DNA of 64,000 nt from Galeopsis tetrahit (GCA_963675135.1 OY776125.1:25532565-25596564), one strand, 5' to 3'. Shown: positions 10,441 through 22,115, numbered from the stretch's first letter. Made by a program: numbers and translations. Notes: generated by a model not told the origin, from the sequence alone.

Positions 10441-10620
10441 CGTGCACTTGTGGACTTACAAAAAGTTTTTGAGTTTGCACGGTGTAGTAGGCATTGGTCG
10501 TGCACTTGTGGACTTACAAAAAGTTTTTCAGTTTGCACGGTGTAATAGGCATTGACCGTGCACTTGTGGACTTACAAAAAGTTTTTGAGTTTGCACGGTG
10601 TAGTATGCATTGGTCGTGCA
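10441..10620 (+). repeat. 58-bp tandem repeat, three copies
   Basis: CGTGCACTTGTGGACTTACA starts units at 10441, 10499 and 10557, with a degenerate fourth start at 10615. The period is exactly 58 bp. Several overlapping short frames arise from it. Confidence 0.9.
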
Positions 10621-11081
10621 CATGTAAATTACAGAACTAGGAATTGGATTCGTGCACAATCAAATTTTCGAAATTATATTTATGTTTTCAAATAATTATA
10701 AATATAAATTATTCATGGTAAATTATTGGTGATATTTTATTATTACATCATATTCTTATAAGCAAAATTAAAATTTCCATATTTAAATATTTCTCCTTAA
10801 TTAATGGGAAACACCATCAAATGTAAAAAAAAAATATTACATAAGGATAAAAACGTAGTTTTATAATTATATATTTAAATTAATTAAATTAAATATAAAA
10901 ATACAAATGTATAACACCATACGAGTATACGAAACATACGATGAATACATACCATACATTATACAAAAGGTAACAAGTCATCAAGTTTAAACCTTTAGAT
11001 TTGAATTTTAATGGCTCAAATTAATTGACTAGGTAGTTATTACGACATCATACGACACCCTAACTACAGGTAGGAGGTCCC

Positions 11082-13023
11082 TGTGTGGTTAGGGATTATG
11101 GTGAATGTAATGGTGGGGATTAGAAAAACATGGATAGAGTAATTCATGAATAGTAGTAATTGAATAAAAATTGTGTTTGGATAGAAATTGAAAAATAAGT
11201 GTGGATCGAAAACTTTATGTCAAATCAATAGTGATATGTTATTATTTTATTATTGTTAGTTAGTGAAGTAATTAGTGTGAATAAGAAAAGTAGGAGATAA
11301 AATTAATTTGTGGAAGAAAAGTAAGAGAGAGAATGAATGATTGAAAGAAAAAATGATGATGTGATTGTATAAAAATAGATATGTAGGTGTATTATAGGGA
11401 TGAATATTTAAATTTATATTTGGATGGAGGGGGTGGAATGGGGGATGACCCATCTAAATCCGAATGGACCAATCTCAAACCAAACACACCCATAGGGTAT
11501 GATTAATTATGAATGAATAAGCTCATTTTTGTCGTATTACTCTCTCCTTCCACTATTTGTATAACTTATTTTTGTTGTATTACTCTCTCCTTCCACTATT
11601 TGTCTATTTGTATTTTCACTTATCGTATTAGTCCATTCGTTAAATTTATTCTAGTACATTTTATAAAAATCGTCATTTTATCTTCACACCCTTCAACTCT
11701 CACTTAATTATTTAAATTATTTAACTTATTCACAAATAATCACTTTATTTACAATGAACTTCACAATATTTTACAATACTCTTATTTTATCTATTTAAAA
11801 AAAAAAAGTTGTGCACAAATCTATAAGAACTAAATTCATAGATGGATGGAGTATTATATTATTGTGAGTGTGTTGAGAGAATAAAAAGAAGAGTGATGGT
11901 ATATAGGTCATAAGTGTTCTTAGTTTGAATTGTATATAAAACAAACATAAGCTTGAGATTGCAAAGTTCAAAATCCAATCAGGTTAGTAACGAAACAAAT
12001 ATTTCTTCTCCGTTATACAATTGTTTGCACATTTGTCTTATTCGTATGTTTCACAATTGTTTGTATACCTAAATAAAAGAAACTCCTCTATAAACCCCAC
12101 TCTCGTAATATTCATATATTTATACAAGATGTTATTATTTTTACACTCGATCCAACTAATTTATTTATTTATTCATAAAAAACTTAAATTACACCTCAAT
12201 ACTTTATTCATTACATTTTTTTTTCTTGGTTTGCATGTCTATTTTGATAAGCTAAGCTTATTGGGACAAGGAGATCATACCCTAATATCTTAACTACTTA
12301 ATTTTATATTTTCTATATGCAATGAAAAAACTATGGTGTACTTAAATTTCACTTATCATCAAATTTTGTAAACACTATTGCATGAGCCATATTTATGTCC
12401 AAATCCATAAAATTGGTAGAAAGCAAAGAATACTAATGTTGCTATTAAAATTGCATTATTATATAAACAAAATGACAAAACACGGGTTAGGTCGAAAAGT
12501 GGATTTGGCATTTTTTTGACGGGAATTAGTATTTTTATTACCTATTCAAAATTCTTGCTTTAGGCATCACATCCTTGTTTAAATTTAAGTAGTAGTATAA
12601 TTATATTTATTCTCCAATTTCTACTGTTTTTTCAAAATTTAGTTATGACTTGTCCTTATAAATTGCTAGTATTCAATATAATTATATATATAATTCATGC
12701 CATATATTTAATATTGTATTACAATGTTGTTATTAATTTGGGGACTATACTAATTTACATTAGAAAATGTCTTATATATATCACACCAAATATAAAAAAT
12801 TAAGATGTGTATAAAATATATTACCTTTTTAATAATATCGATAAGATTAATATCAAATTATGATATGATGCGGACAAAATACGTCATTCCAATAGAAAAT
12901 GACACTTAAAATATGAACGACGGTGGTATCATTTTGATTTAATAAGTTAATAATATTATTTTATCTCTATTTAACAATCAATTACACTTGAATGCTATGA
13001 TAATGAACATTTTTATATGAGTG
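11082..13023. other. AT-rich intergenic DNA with possible old MITEs
   Basis: No gene is recognised. About 11082-11494 starts CTGTGTGGTT and ends with AACCAAACACACCCATAGGG-like text, an end style seen in plant MITEs, but the borders and target duplication are unclear. About 11540-11853 has CTCTCTCCTTCCACTATTTG at one side and GGATGGAG at the other, possibly a decayed Stowaway. Confidence 0.35.
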
Positions 13024-14340
13024 AGGCTCCTGTGCACGCAAGTGCACAAAGTGCACACGGTGCACTTGAGTGTCAAGTCACTTCTTCATTTTTTTAAATT
13101 TAATTTTCGCACTTTTTTTAAAAAAAAAATTACACTTTTTTTTTTAAATATTTTTGTTAATTATAAAAGTGTAAGTAGTAATTAGTAAAAGTGTAATATT
13201 AATAATAATAAAAGTGCAAGTAGTAGTAATAAAAAGTGTAATATTAATAATAAATAAAAGTGCAAGTTGTAACTAATAAAAAGTGTAACATTAATAACCA
13301 ATAAAAATATGTGAAAATATTTTTCAACTACAATTCATAGAAATTGTCATTAATATTATGTAGTCATTTTTATCAAATTATTCATTAAAAATAAAATAAA
13401 ATGGGGAGACAGATTCAAACCTTTTAATTCAACCTTATAAAAATGTTCATTTACTAACGAAGTGGTTGACATACTCAATAATAAATAGTTTTCTTATATT
13501 TTTCAGTTATTGTGACTTACACTTTTTTAGTAATATTGTGTTGCACTTTTCAGTTATAATGACTTACGTTTTTTACTAATATGGTGTTCCATTTTTCAAT
13601 TATACTCACTTGCACCTTTTAATAAAAGATGTGTTGCATTTTTCAATTATAGACACTTACAATTTTCATTTATAGTGACTTACACTTTTCAGTTATATTG
13701 ACTTACATTTTTTAATTATACTGACTTGCATTTTTTAATAATATTGTGTTGCACTTTTCAGTAATATTGACTTACATTTTTTAGTAATATTGTGTTGTAC
13801 TTTTCATTTATACCGACTTTCATTTTTTTTATAATATTGTGTTGCATTTTTCAGTTATAATGACTTACATTTTTTTATAATATTGTGTTTCACTTTTTAA
13901 TTATATTGACTTACATTTTTTAGTTTTATTGACTTACACTTTTTATTAATATTGTTTTGCACTTTTCAGCTATACTGGCTTGCACGTTTAGAAATATTGT
14001 GTTTCACTTTTTAGTTACGCTGACTTATAATTTTCGTAAATATTGTGTTGCACTTTTTATTAAATAATTTTTTTTCTTTAAAAATTTAAATCTAAATGAA
14101 GAATGTGTATATTTTCAAGTAAGAATTAAATGGTTCAAAAAAAAGAAATAAAAAAGGCAAAAAAAAAAAAGAAACAAAAAAGGCGAAAAAAGGGAAAATC
14201 AGCAAAAAAAGTAAAAAAAAAAAAGAAAGAGCAGGCAAAAAAAATGGAAAATTTTAAATTAAAAAAAAGGTTGGGCTAATAGGCGGAAATAAAAAAAAAA
14301 AATTTGATGTTGCACTCGAGTTTACGGCATACTCTCGAGT
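13024..14340. repeat. Copy 1 of a dispersed AT-rich repeat with a degenerate ~45-bp minisatellite
   Basis: The left part (about 13320-13490) matches the sequences near 34960-35130 and 42480-42660, including GTTGACATACTCAATAA. From about 13500 to 14060 the text alternates TTACACTTTT, AGTAATATTGTGTTGCAC and TTTCAGTTATATTGACTTAC in a loose tandem array. Both outer ends carry GTGCAC/CTCGAG-like inverted motifs. It is non-coding. Confidence 0.65.
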
Positions 14341-14725
14341 GCATATGAGTGTTAACCTTTTTATATTGATTTGGCTCATTGTAAGTCATTATTACGCATG
14401 TTTATTGAATAAACGGACTGCAGATCCTTCCGAGTCTAGAGGTCCTAAAATGTTAAAGGGTCTAAGTCCATGTTTATACAGATTTATTGAGAATTGGGAC
14501 CAAGATCCATCAGTGAATAAGTCATACAGTTACGGTTCACGAAGTGTCTCCACTAATTTCCTCATTTTCGAAGCTAATGGTGTAGTGTAACAGATCGAAT
14601 ATGAATTTGAATTAGAGGATAACCCTTTTGGTCGGGTTAACAAGAAGGAAGTTGGGAGCTTCACGAGAATCTCAAAGCAGGCCCTCGGGGAGAGATATGA
14701 GAGAGACAATTATTCCTTCCCCTAG
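14339..14725 (+). pseudogene. Unidentified coding relic with one internal stop
   Basis: One frame is open from 14339 and, read through a single TAA at 14588-14590, continues to TAG at 14723-14725, 128 codons in all. It includes SRGPKMLKGLSPCLYRFIEN and, after the stop, EYEFELEDNPFGRVNKKEV and ALGERYERDNYSF. The charged, protein-like composition stands out from the simple-sequence DNA to the left. I do not recognise the family. It could be a fragment of a transposon gene or a host pseudogene. Confidence 0.4.
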
Positions 14726-14728
14726 GCA

Positions 14729-15327
14729 ATGACAAAAATATCGGTATCGGTGGAAATATCAGTACCTTAAATTTACGGATATATCGGTGGAAATATCGAT
14801 ATCAATAAAAAATAGAAAATTGATGGAAAATTTGTTAAAATGATGGAAATTTAACATAAAATTTTAGAGAATATTATAATTTATAACTAACTTTGAGACA
14901 TAAATTTAGACTAAAATCACAACAAAATAATTTTTTTAATGACAAACATATCAATAACAATTAGCAAAATACAAAATTAGTGTAAAGTGATACAATAATT
15001 GTTCATAATCAGCAAAGTAACATATTTGAATGACTTATAAGTGATTTGAAAAAACAATTCAATTCAAAGGTTTTACCCCCCAAAAAAAAACAAAAAATTC
15101 AAAGGTTTTACCCATTGACCTAAAAATAAAATTCATCAAATTTGTCCCAAAAAAAAAAGTAATTCGATATTTTCGATATTCCACCGATATTTCAGAAAAT
15201 TTTTACTAGATTCAAACGATATCGATATTTACCAATATTTTAGAAGAAATCTCGTTCAAGTGAATATCCGTATCGGTGGGCCAAAAATACCGAAATTTCG
15301 ACGAAATATCGCAATTTCTTTGTCCGT
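14729..15327. mobile_element. Probable MITE with ATATCGGTGGAAATATCG-type subterminal repeats
   Basis: The left end GGCAATGACAAAAATATCGG loosely mirrors the right end (reverse complement begins GGTACGGACAAAGAAATTGC). ATATCGGTGGAAATATCG-like repeats lie near both ends. I could not define a target duplication. Confidence 0.45.
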
Positions 15328-15346
15328 ACCATTCATAACCAATAGA
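15328..15346. repeat. Left target-site duplication of the SINE
   Basis: 19 bp, identical to 15468-15486. Confidence 0.9.
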
Positions 15347-15467
15347 CAAAGTGGGATAGCTCAAGTGGTTAGAGCACCACTACCTAGGCCTTAGGTCCTG
15401 GGTTCGAGTCATAGGGAGGGAAAAAAAAAGGGATGGGTATTTAACTTCCATAAAAAAAAAAAAAAAA
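15347..15467 (+). mobile_element. tRNA-derived SINE with perfect 19-bp target duplication
   Basis: Internal RNA polymerase III promoter boxes are visible: box A TAGCTCAAGTGGTTAGAG (about 15357) and box B GGGTTCGAGTC (about 15400). The element ends in a poly(A) tract. ACCATTCATAACCAATAGA flanks it at 15328-15346 and 15468-15486. At about 121 bp it is short but within the range of plant SINEs. The acceptor stem and anticodon arm do not fold as a tRNA, so it is not a tRNA gene. Confidence 0.9.
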
Positions 15468-15486
15468 ACCATTCATAACCAATAGA
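15468..15486. repeat. Right target-site duplication of the SINE
   Basis: 19 bp, identical to 15328-15346. Confidence 0.9.
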
Positions 15487-15503
15487 TGGAGGTTAATTCT
15501 GTA

Positions 15504-16109
15504 CTCCCTCAGTCCCAAGTAGTGCTGTTATTCGAACCGAGCCTTAACGAGACTCGGCTCGACTCGACTCGTTAAGGCTCGATAAGGCTCGACTCGTTTA
15601 GCTTAACGAGCCGAGCTCGAGCTCGTTAAATACTCGATTTACTAACGAGCCGGCTCGAGCTCGACTTGTTAGGCTCGATAACTAAATTTTTGTAAAAAAT
15701 TCCATTAGGCTCGTTAGGCTCGGCTCGACTCGATAGGCTCGTTAAGCTCGTTAGACTCGTTAACGAGTCGAGCCGAGCTCAATTTTTAACTCGGTAATGT
15801 TATCGAGCCGAGCTCGGCTCGACTCGATAAGAGCTCGAGTCGAGCTCGAACCTCAAATACTCGGCTCGACTCGGCTCGAATAACAGCCCTAGTCCCAAGA
15901 TGACTTTCATAGGTAGAAAAAGGTAATGACATTTGTGTATTATAAATTTATAAATATGATATTGTGAGATTGGAGTTTATAAAGAGTTTTTCAGGATGTG
16001 ATAATAATAAGTGCAGTTTTGAGGAGTAATTTTGTAAAACTTTATGTATAAAGTAAATAAATGAGTAACTTTTATAAATGTGTGAAACATTTTAAAAGAA
16101 AGGAGGGAG
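15504..16109. mobile_element. Stowaway-type MITE, interrupted by a hAT MITE
   Basis: CTCCCTCAGTCCCAAG at the left and AAAGGAGGGAG at the right are the Tc1/mariner Stowaway ends, flanked by the dinucleotide TA at 15502-15503 and 16110-16111. Without the 380 bp of inserted hAT element and duplication, the Stowaway would be about 226 bp, a normal size. Confidence 0.8.
15520..15891. mobile_element. hAT-family MITE nested in the Stowaway, rich in CTCGACTCG/GAGCTCGA
   Basis: The ends are TAGTGCTGTTATTCGA and its near-perfect inverse TCGAATAACAGCCCTA. The perfect 8-bp duplication GTCCCAAG lies at 15512-15519 and 15892-15899. The body is almost entirely short palindromic CTCGTTAAGGCTCG and GAGCTCGAGCTCG text with strong folding potential. 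Confidence 0.9.
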
Positions 16110-16166
16110 TAATTTAAGTGTGTATTTGATTTTGACCATCATAATCTTATCTCTATGTATTAAATA

Positions 16167-16366
16167 CTCCCTCTGTTCGCCTATAAGTTTCTTATACTTT
16201 TTTTGGTAAGTACTTTTTCTTACACTTCATTTTCATTTTATAGTTTACTTTTTCTCTCTATCTCTCATTCTTCCAATTACATCACTAGTACTATATCTAT
16301 TATTTAATCACTTTTTTTAATATTTGTTGCAAAAAGTACGGGAAGCTTATAGGCGGATGGAGGGAG
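16167..16366. mobile_element. Stowaway-type MITE (same subfamily as 61293-61525)
   Basis: TA plus CTCCCTCTGTTCGCCTATAAG at the left mirrors GCTTATAGGCGGATGGAGGGAG plus TA at the right. The internal text is shared, in inverse, with the MITE inside the LINE at 61.3-61.5 kb. It lies about 170 bp upstream of the cyclin gene's pyrimidine-rich leader, so it may sit in that promoter region. Confidence 0.85.
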
Positions 16367-16539
16367 TAGTTTGATTTACAATTAATTTCTTATTTCTACG
16401 CCTATTTTTGTGGGTTAATAACTACTCCCAATAAGTTCGTGTACATTTTTTTTTGAAAAATAAAGCTTTTGTACAATTGAATGAATATAATCTATTAAAA
16501 AAAGATAAAAAAAAACTTTGACGTAGAAAGAATATAATC

Positions 16540-16693
16540 TCTCTCTTTCTCTCTCGCTTTATTCTCTGTTTTCACCCTTTTCTCTCTGGTTTCTGTAACC
16601 CTAATCTCGAAGCAATCGTCAACGATTGCATATATTCGCAGTTTGAAAAATTCAGGATACTTATTTGATCTTTGACGTGAACCCTGATCTTGA
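16540..16693 (+). promoter_or_regulatory. Probable 5' untranslated first exon of the cyclin T-like gene
   Basis: A CT-rich leader (TCTCTCTCTTTCTCTCTCGC) is followed by TTGAGGTAAAAT, a usable donor at 16693/16694. The next acceptor, TTTCCAG, ends at 17329, 15 bp before the start codon. CT-rich leaders and leader introns are common in plant housekeeping genes. The transcription start itself cannot be fixed from sequence. Confidence 0.5.
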
Positions 16694-17344
16694 GGTAAAA
16701 TTGGTTATGTTTTCTCTTTGATTTCACTGGTGAAAATAACGGTACTTTCATTTTTATTTGATTTTTTCCCTAACAAAGTTCTGGAATTCCGTATGGAATT
16801 GTAGTGGACGTATTGGTTTATTGGCTAAAATCTCGCTGAATTTTGTGATCATATGAATTAAGTTTTGGAGATTATTTTCCAAAATTTTGTGTTTCGATGA
16901 ACTGTATGGTCGGTATTGGATTTAGGCCAGGAAGTTATCGATTTGTTTAGGTCAAGCAGCAGATTTCATATTCCAGATTCGTAGATACATGTTTTTATTG
17001 ATCACGTCCAATATCTATTGGATGTGCATTTTTTCTTGAACTTCTTTAAGTATTTTAGCATATATGTTGTCTCAGTATCTACTTATAATTGAAGGTAAGT
17101 TATAATGCACCATGGAAGAATGTGATTAGTTTCTGATTTCTGAAGTTATCCTCTTCTACCTTTTTTTTTTTTGGATTGGATAAATTTTCTTGCGGTGCTG
17201 CCTGACTGAATCTGTTTCTTATACCCTCAGAATCAAATGGTCAATGGTTTTTAATTCTCTAAAACTAGTCTGATTATCTTCAACTTTTATGTGCGTCTTC
17301 TTATTGCAGCGTGTTTTCTAATTTCCAGGAATTGGACTAGATTC

Positions 17345-20300
17345 ATGTCTCTTGCACGGCCTTACCGACCACGAGCTGGTCAGTTACGAGGCGATGTTAG
17401 GCCGTCTTATGGTAGAAACAGTAGTATGGGCATGAAAGCAACAGCTGCTGCTAACTACAACTGGAACAATGATAATTGGCCCTATGATTCAAATTTTTTT
17501 ATAAACAGTCATGGTTCATCAAGTGACGCCTCTCGAAATTTAGTCCTAGATGGACCTGGTTATGATCATGCTTGGCCTGATCTCATGCCTTCTTCAAAAA
17601 GGAGAAAGGTTTCAGATTTGTCTTATGAAAGCAATGATAGATCCTGTCAACAACCATTCACATACAGAAATGGCCTTAATAATCATGTTGACATGTGGCA
17701 ACATGTACCTCCCCAAATTTTCAATGATTACTATAGTGCTCCCTTAGTCTGTGACAAGAATTCAACCATAACAGCTGCAACCAGGTCTGATGGTGCCTGT
17801 GCCCATGCTCCTACTACCTCCAAACGGGGTCGCTCAATTTTTGAGGACGATGAGGAAGTGTTCTTTATGTCAAGAGATGAGATAGAGAGGTGCTCTCCCT
17901 CAAGAAAGGATGGCATTGATGTGCTACACGAGACACATTTGCGATACTCGTATTGTGCCTTCCTTCAGAATCTTGGACTTCGGCTTGATCTGTAAGCTAG
18001 ATTCTCGCAAGATTTTACATTAAGATAGCTGTGAAGAATTGTGCTAAATTCTATTTTTTCAGAGTTTTTGCATAAGATGCTAACTATTTTCATTCATTTG
18101 CAGACCACAGACCACTACTGGAACTGCCATGGTCCTGTGCCATCGTTTCTTTGTTCGCCGCTCTCATGCCTCACATGATAGATTTGTGAGTATTTTTTCT
18201 ATGGACTTCCAAGATCTAAAGTAACTTTCCTAATACCATGGAATCATTGAAATTGTGTTGCTCTATCTATTCAACAGCTAATTACTCTGTTTATTACTGT
18301 AGTTGATAGCTACTGCTGCACTTTTCCTTGTCTCTAAGTCGGAGGAGACACCTCGGCCTCTGAATGATGTATTAAGAGCGTCTTGTGAAGTTTTCCACAA
18401 GCAGGACTTGGCTGTTCTCTCTTGTGTGTTCCCTATTGTTAGTATCCTCTCTCATCGTCTTCTCTCTGCTCTATGTATGCTTATCTGCTTTCATGAAGAA
18501 GTTTAGTTATGCTTTCTATCAGTCAAAAATCACACTTCTCAAGTGCTGAGCTCTAAAACATTTGTAATTAGCTTATCAGTTCTACCAAAATCAAACTCCA
18601 AGGAATATGCATTCTTGCAGAAAAATTTCCTAATGGTTTGTCAAAAACACACCTTGTGCGATCTTTTATGCAGATGAGATGCATACTTTGCAGTCACATT
18701 CTTGTATAGTGTCTGAAATCTGAATCTTTTAACTTGTTATGTGTTATATCTGATAACTAGAATTTTCAGAAAGCACTTGAAGGAAAATATAGCTATTTTC
18801 TTCTGCATTCTTGCAATTGTTGAGTTATGTATGCCCCATTCAGGCTATAAATATCAATGCTTGTCATTGCTCTTGCAAATGCTCAAAAGATCTGGGAACA
18901 TGTGAGAAAGAGAGATTTCAATGCAAATTTTCTGTTGAGCCAAATTTTTATAATGGCCAATTATTCGTGTGTATTTTACTGTTTATTTTCTTTTTACAGG
19001 ATTGGTTTGATCAATATCGTGAACGGGTCACAGAGGCTGAACAATTAATTTTGACGACCTTAAATTTCGAGCTAAGCGTGCAGCATCCATATGAATCTTT
19101 GACATCCACTCTTGAAAAAATAGGTTTTTCACAATCCATTTTGGTGACTCTGGCATTGAGCTTGGTCAGTGAAGGGTAAGCCCACTGCTTTAACTATTTT
19201 CATTCAAAAGTCGAATTGTAGTGGATATCTGCATTGAACGTTCTATGAGTTTGATTAAGTACTCAGCATACAGCCGTACATTGCTAAGAGTAAGCTCTAT
19301 ATTTGCTATTCTTTTATTTAGTTCTGCTTATTGGAATTGTATTAAGTTGCCTACCAACTGGAACCAACACTTGCAATAAGCCAATAATTGGAGATAGGAC
19401 AAGTCTAATTAAATTTATGACTTCTTTGTTGTTGGATTGCATGGTGTTTTAAAGCTATTTTTGTCGCATTTCTCATTTTACTCGTTATCATCCTGTATGA
19501 GATGTTGATGTTTTGGATTGGCTAATAATTGCAGGGTCTATAGTGGATTAGCATGCTCACCTTATGATATTAATAGCTGGCGGTTGATGCGCTGTTCATC
19601 AAATTTTTGTTTTTCATCTGAAGTTGAACTTGAGATATCTTGTGGATGCCTTTTCCATGCTGATACATTAATGTCTTGCTCATTGGCTATAGAAGATCAT
19701 GGATGAGTCAAACTAATTTTGCCATTTGGACATCCTGATATGTGTTTGAGAATTCTTATATGGGACATGTGTTTTCCATTCACTTTATTTCCACATAGGA
19801 TTCCTAGGAACGGGCTGAGGAACTTGTGAAGATGCTATCAAATATTTCTTGTTGTTGGTGCTTGTGCTGGCTGTCTATGAGCTGCACAATGTGATCCAAC
19901 TGGCTTCCTTTCGCCACTTCCTAAAATGATTCGCTTTTCATCATCTACAGATTTGTCACTTAAATTCCCCTGCCCTTTCGCACCTATATTAGAGATATTC
20001 TACGTCTTAAAAAATTCTCAGACAACCTTCCATTATTTCCATTTCTTACCAAACTGTTTGTCTCAGCTCAAACATTTTGTTTCAAAATTGGCTTCTGATT
20101 CTTGATAGCGCCAAACTTTTATGTCATGTAAACTGGAAAAGCTTATCACAGCCACAAACCCCTGTCCTTGCTCTGCTCTAGACAAAAAAGAGCCCAAATT
20201 GCTTGCATAGTTGCATTTGCTGGGAAAAGGTTGAAGGGAAGAGATTGGGGGGTGTGTGGGGAGGTTAGATGAATATAAGTGGATTGACCACATTTTCTTA

Positions 20301-22115
20301 TGTGATAAGTCTTATACTTGATACAAGGTTAATCTATGCTTTTTAGGTACTAACCTATGATCATAAGAATCCAAGTATTTATTTTTCTTTTTACTAATTA
20401 CTTGGACACCTTTTCTCCCCTCTTGAATACATTGGCATGCTGAAGAAGCAAAGGGAAAACGAGGAAAAATTTCTGTTTTGGGGGTCTACCTCTCGATTGG
20501 GAAGGAATTTGTACTGACCCATTTGAAAATTTGATTATCTTCGTCAACACTAGTTTTTGTTCGGTAACACGTTTGTATTTTTAATAATACAGTGCAGTAC
20601 ATGTGATACTAGAAGAAACTTAAAAACCTTAGCTCGGAGAACTAGTTACATGAGCCGCTGCATGCTTGGGAGAAAGCGAAACATAAATACAGAGCCAGAA
20701 GAAATAAATACATAGTCTTTTCATGATTTACCTTGTTGCCCTATTGTTTACTTACAATTATATTCCAGTTGTAATCCTAGTATCATTATAGGTAAACATC
20801 TTGGCTGTCAGGAAAGTTAGTTACCTCGAGGTTCTGGATATCCCACCTTTTGACCCAATGATTTCGTCCAATCCTACAAACTAGAAGCATTTTGTACTTG
20901 TATATATACACATATGTATGTCATCATAATATTCATCCAGAATTGGTGTCTTTGAGTCATGTATCATATAAACGGGCATCCTTGTAATAAGTTTAAAGGT
21001 TTGCATGGTGTAAGCCTTTCGCTATTCAAATTTTGAGAAATTTGGCTTCGCTCAAGGAGGTGTAGCTTGTTTGAACACGTGTGTTGGTAATTTACCAGCA
21101 ATGGTGGGGCTTGAACTCAATATATCTGTAGATGGTGTAACATATCTTCTATATTAGGATACTCACTCAACACATTGCAGAAGAATCTTGGATTTTTCCA
21201 TCTCAGTTGCAGATTTATTCGTTGGTAAGGGAAAATTGATTTGGCTCTCTCGTTGGCTTTTCTTACTTGAAATGATGTTTATTGCATACTAGTATCTGTT
21301 AGCTGTTCTGTGATTGTGGCAAATACATTCAATCAGCATAAGACCATGTCAGTTAGATTTTTGGTGTTGCTCCAATCTGGTTTGGTTCTTATCTTTTTTT
21401 ACTTAAACGTGATGGTGATTACTTTAAATATGACAAGAAAATTTCCATTTTTGCAGGCTTAGAAGCTCACTATGGCTTCAGTTCAAGCCTCACCAGATAG
21501 CTGCAGGTGCTGCGTACCTTGCTGCCAAATTTTTAAATATGAATCTTGCTTCAAGCCATAATGTTTGGCACGAGTTCCATACGACTCCTTCTGTTCTTAG
21601 AGGTAAGCATCATATGCTTCTCAGCTTAATCGCATTTCCAAAATGTGAATTAAATGTATTATTTGTAGTGGTGGTTTCTATTTTCTAAAAAATATTTTTT
21701 CTAAAAATATCTAGCTAAAAGAATTTTAGAAAAATAAGTTGGGGTATTGATGATATATATATATTTTTGGAGCTTATTAGTTGTGATGAAGAGCTTATTT
21801 TAAGATCTTATAAGATGTTAAAACATTTTTTTTCTATCGAACCCTTTCGAGAGCTTATAAGCTCCTAAACATCTTGTTTTGAGGAGCTTATAAGCTCAGC
21901 CAAATGAGCTCTTAGTATTTGCGACTTCTAAAAATAAACTGAAAAGAAAGCAGGAGCAATGACGAAATTAGAAGCTGTTTTGTGCGCATATTACATCTGG
22001 TTCACGATCATTTCAACCGTCTCCTCTTACATTGATACTCATTCTTACTTATAACTAAAGCAATATATCACTGTTTAATGCAGATGTTGCCCATCAACTC
22101 ATGGAACTATTTTAG
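17345..22115 (+). CDS. CYCT1: Cyclin T-like protein (CDK9/CDKC partner), 405 aa, six coding exons
   Basis: Exons: 17345-17991, 18104-18185, 18303-18437, 19000-19175, 21457-21602, 22084-22115 (1218 nt with TAG). In plants cyclin T proteins bind CDKC kinases to form P-TEFb, which phosphorylates the RNA polymerase II C-terminal domain in the nucleus. The first ~190 residues are low-complexity with a basic SSKRRK stretch that may be a nuclear signal. The cyclin fold starts at about 190 with SRDEIERCSPSRKDGID, then FLQNLGLRLDL, CHRFFVRRSHASHDRF and IATAALFLVSKSEETPRPL. The second box contains LRSSLWLQFKPHQIAAGAAY and LAAKFLNMNL. The protein ends at QLMELF, just after the cyclin fold, as in short cyclin T members of the T1-3 type. 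ATG 17345 is chosen because it is the first in-frame ATG after the acceptor at 17329. Intron 4 is 2281 bp. The exact paralogue number is uncertain. Confidence 0.9.
19176..21456 (+). other. Intron 4 of the cyclin T-like gene (2.3 kb)
   Basis: No second gene is evident. Short open frames on both strands (for example 19518-19706 and 20063-20293) have no recognisable content and lie between matching exon phases (…GG/G…). The neighbouring intron 5 (21603-22083) contains AGCTTATAAGCTC palindromes at about 21850-21900, the look of a small MITE. Confidence 0.6.

Larger units (their letters stand above)
5094..11081. mobile_element. MULE-like element X (~6 kb), family shared with 35685-37428
   Basis: The left end (about 5094-5400) is the inverted counterpart of the right end of the element at 35685-37428, and the right end (about 10860-11081) is the inverted counterpart of that element's left end. 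The two elements are therefore family members in opposite orientation. Shared features include AGGTTTTTCTTAGTGTAGT on the left, the subterminal ACTACCTAGTCA and TCGAATCGCGCCACGTGGC, and GTAGGAGGTCCC at the right border. I could not find a target duplication for this copy, so it is older or has a rearranged border. The inside holds a GC-rich exon-like block, tandem repeats and a retrotransposon-like stretch. Confidence 0.6.

Noticed and set aside
10268..10555. Several short frames with repeated text on both strands
   Set aside because: They are translations of the 58-bp tandem repeat.
15357..15410. A tRNA gene (A and B box present)
   Set aside because: The acceptor stem and anticodon arm do not pair, a poly(A) tail follows, and a 19-bp target duplication flanks it, so it is a SINE.
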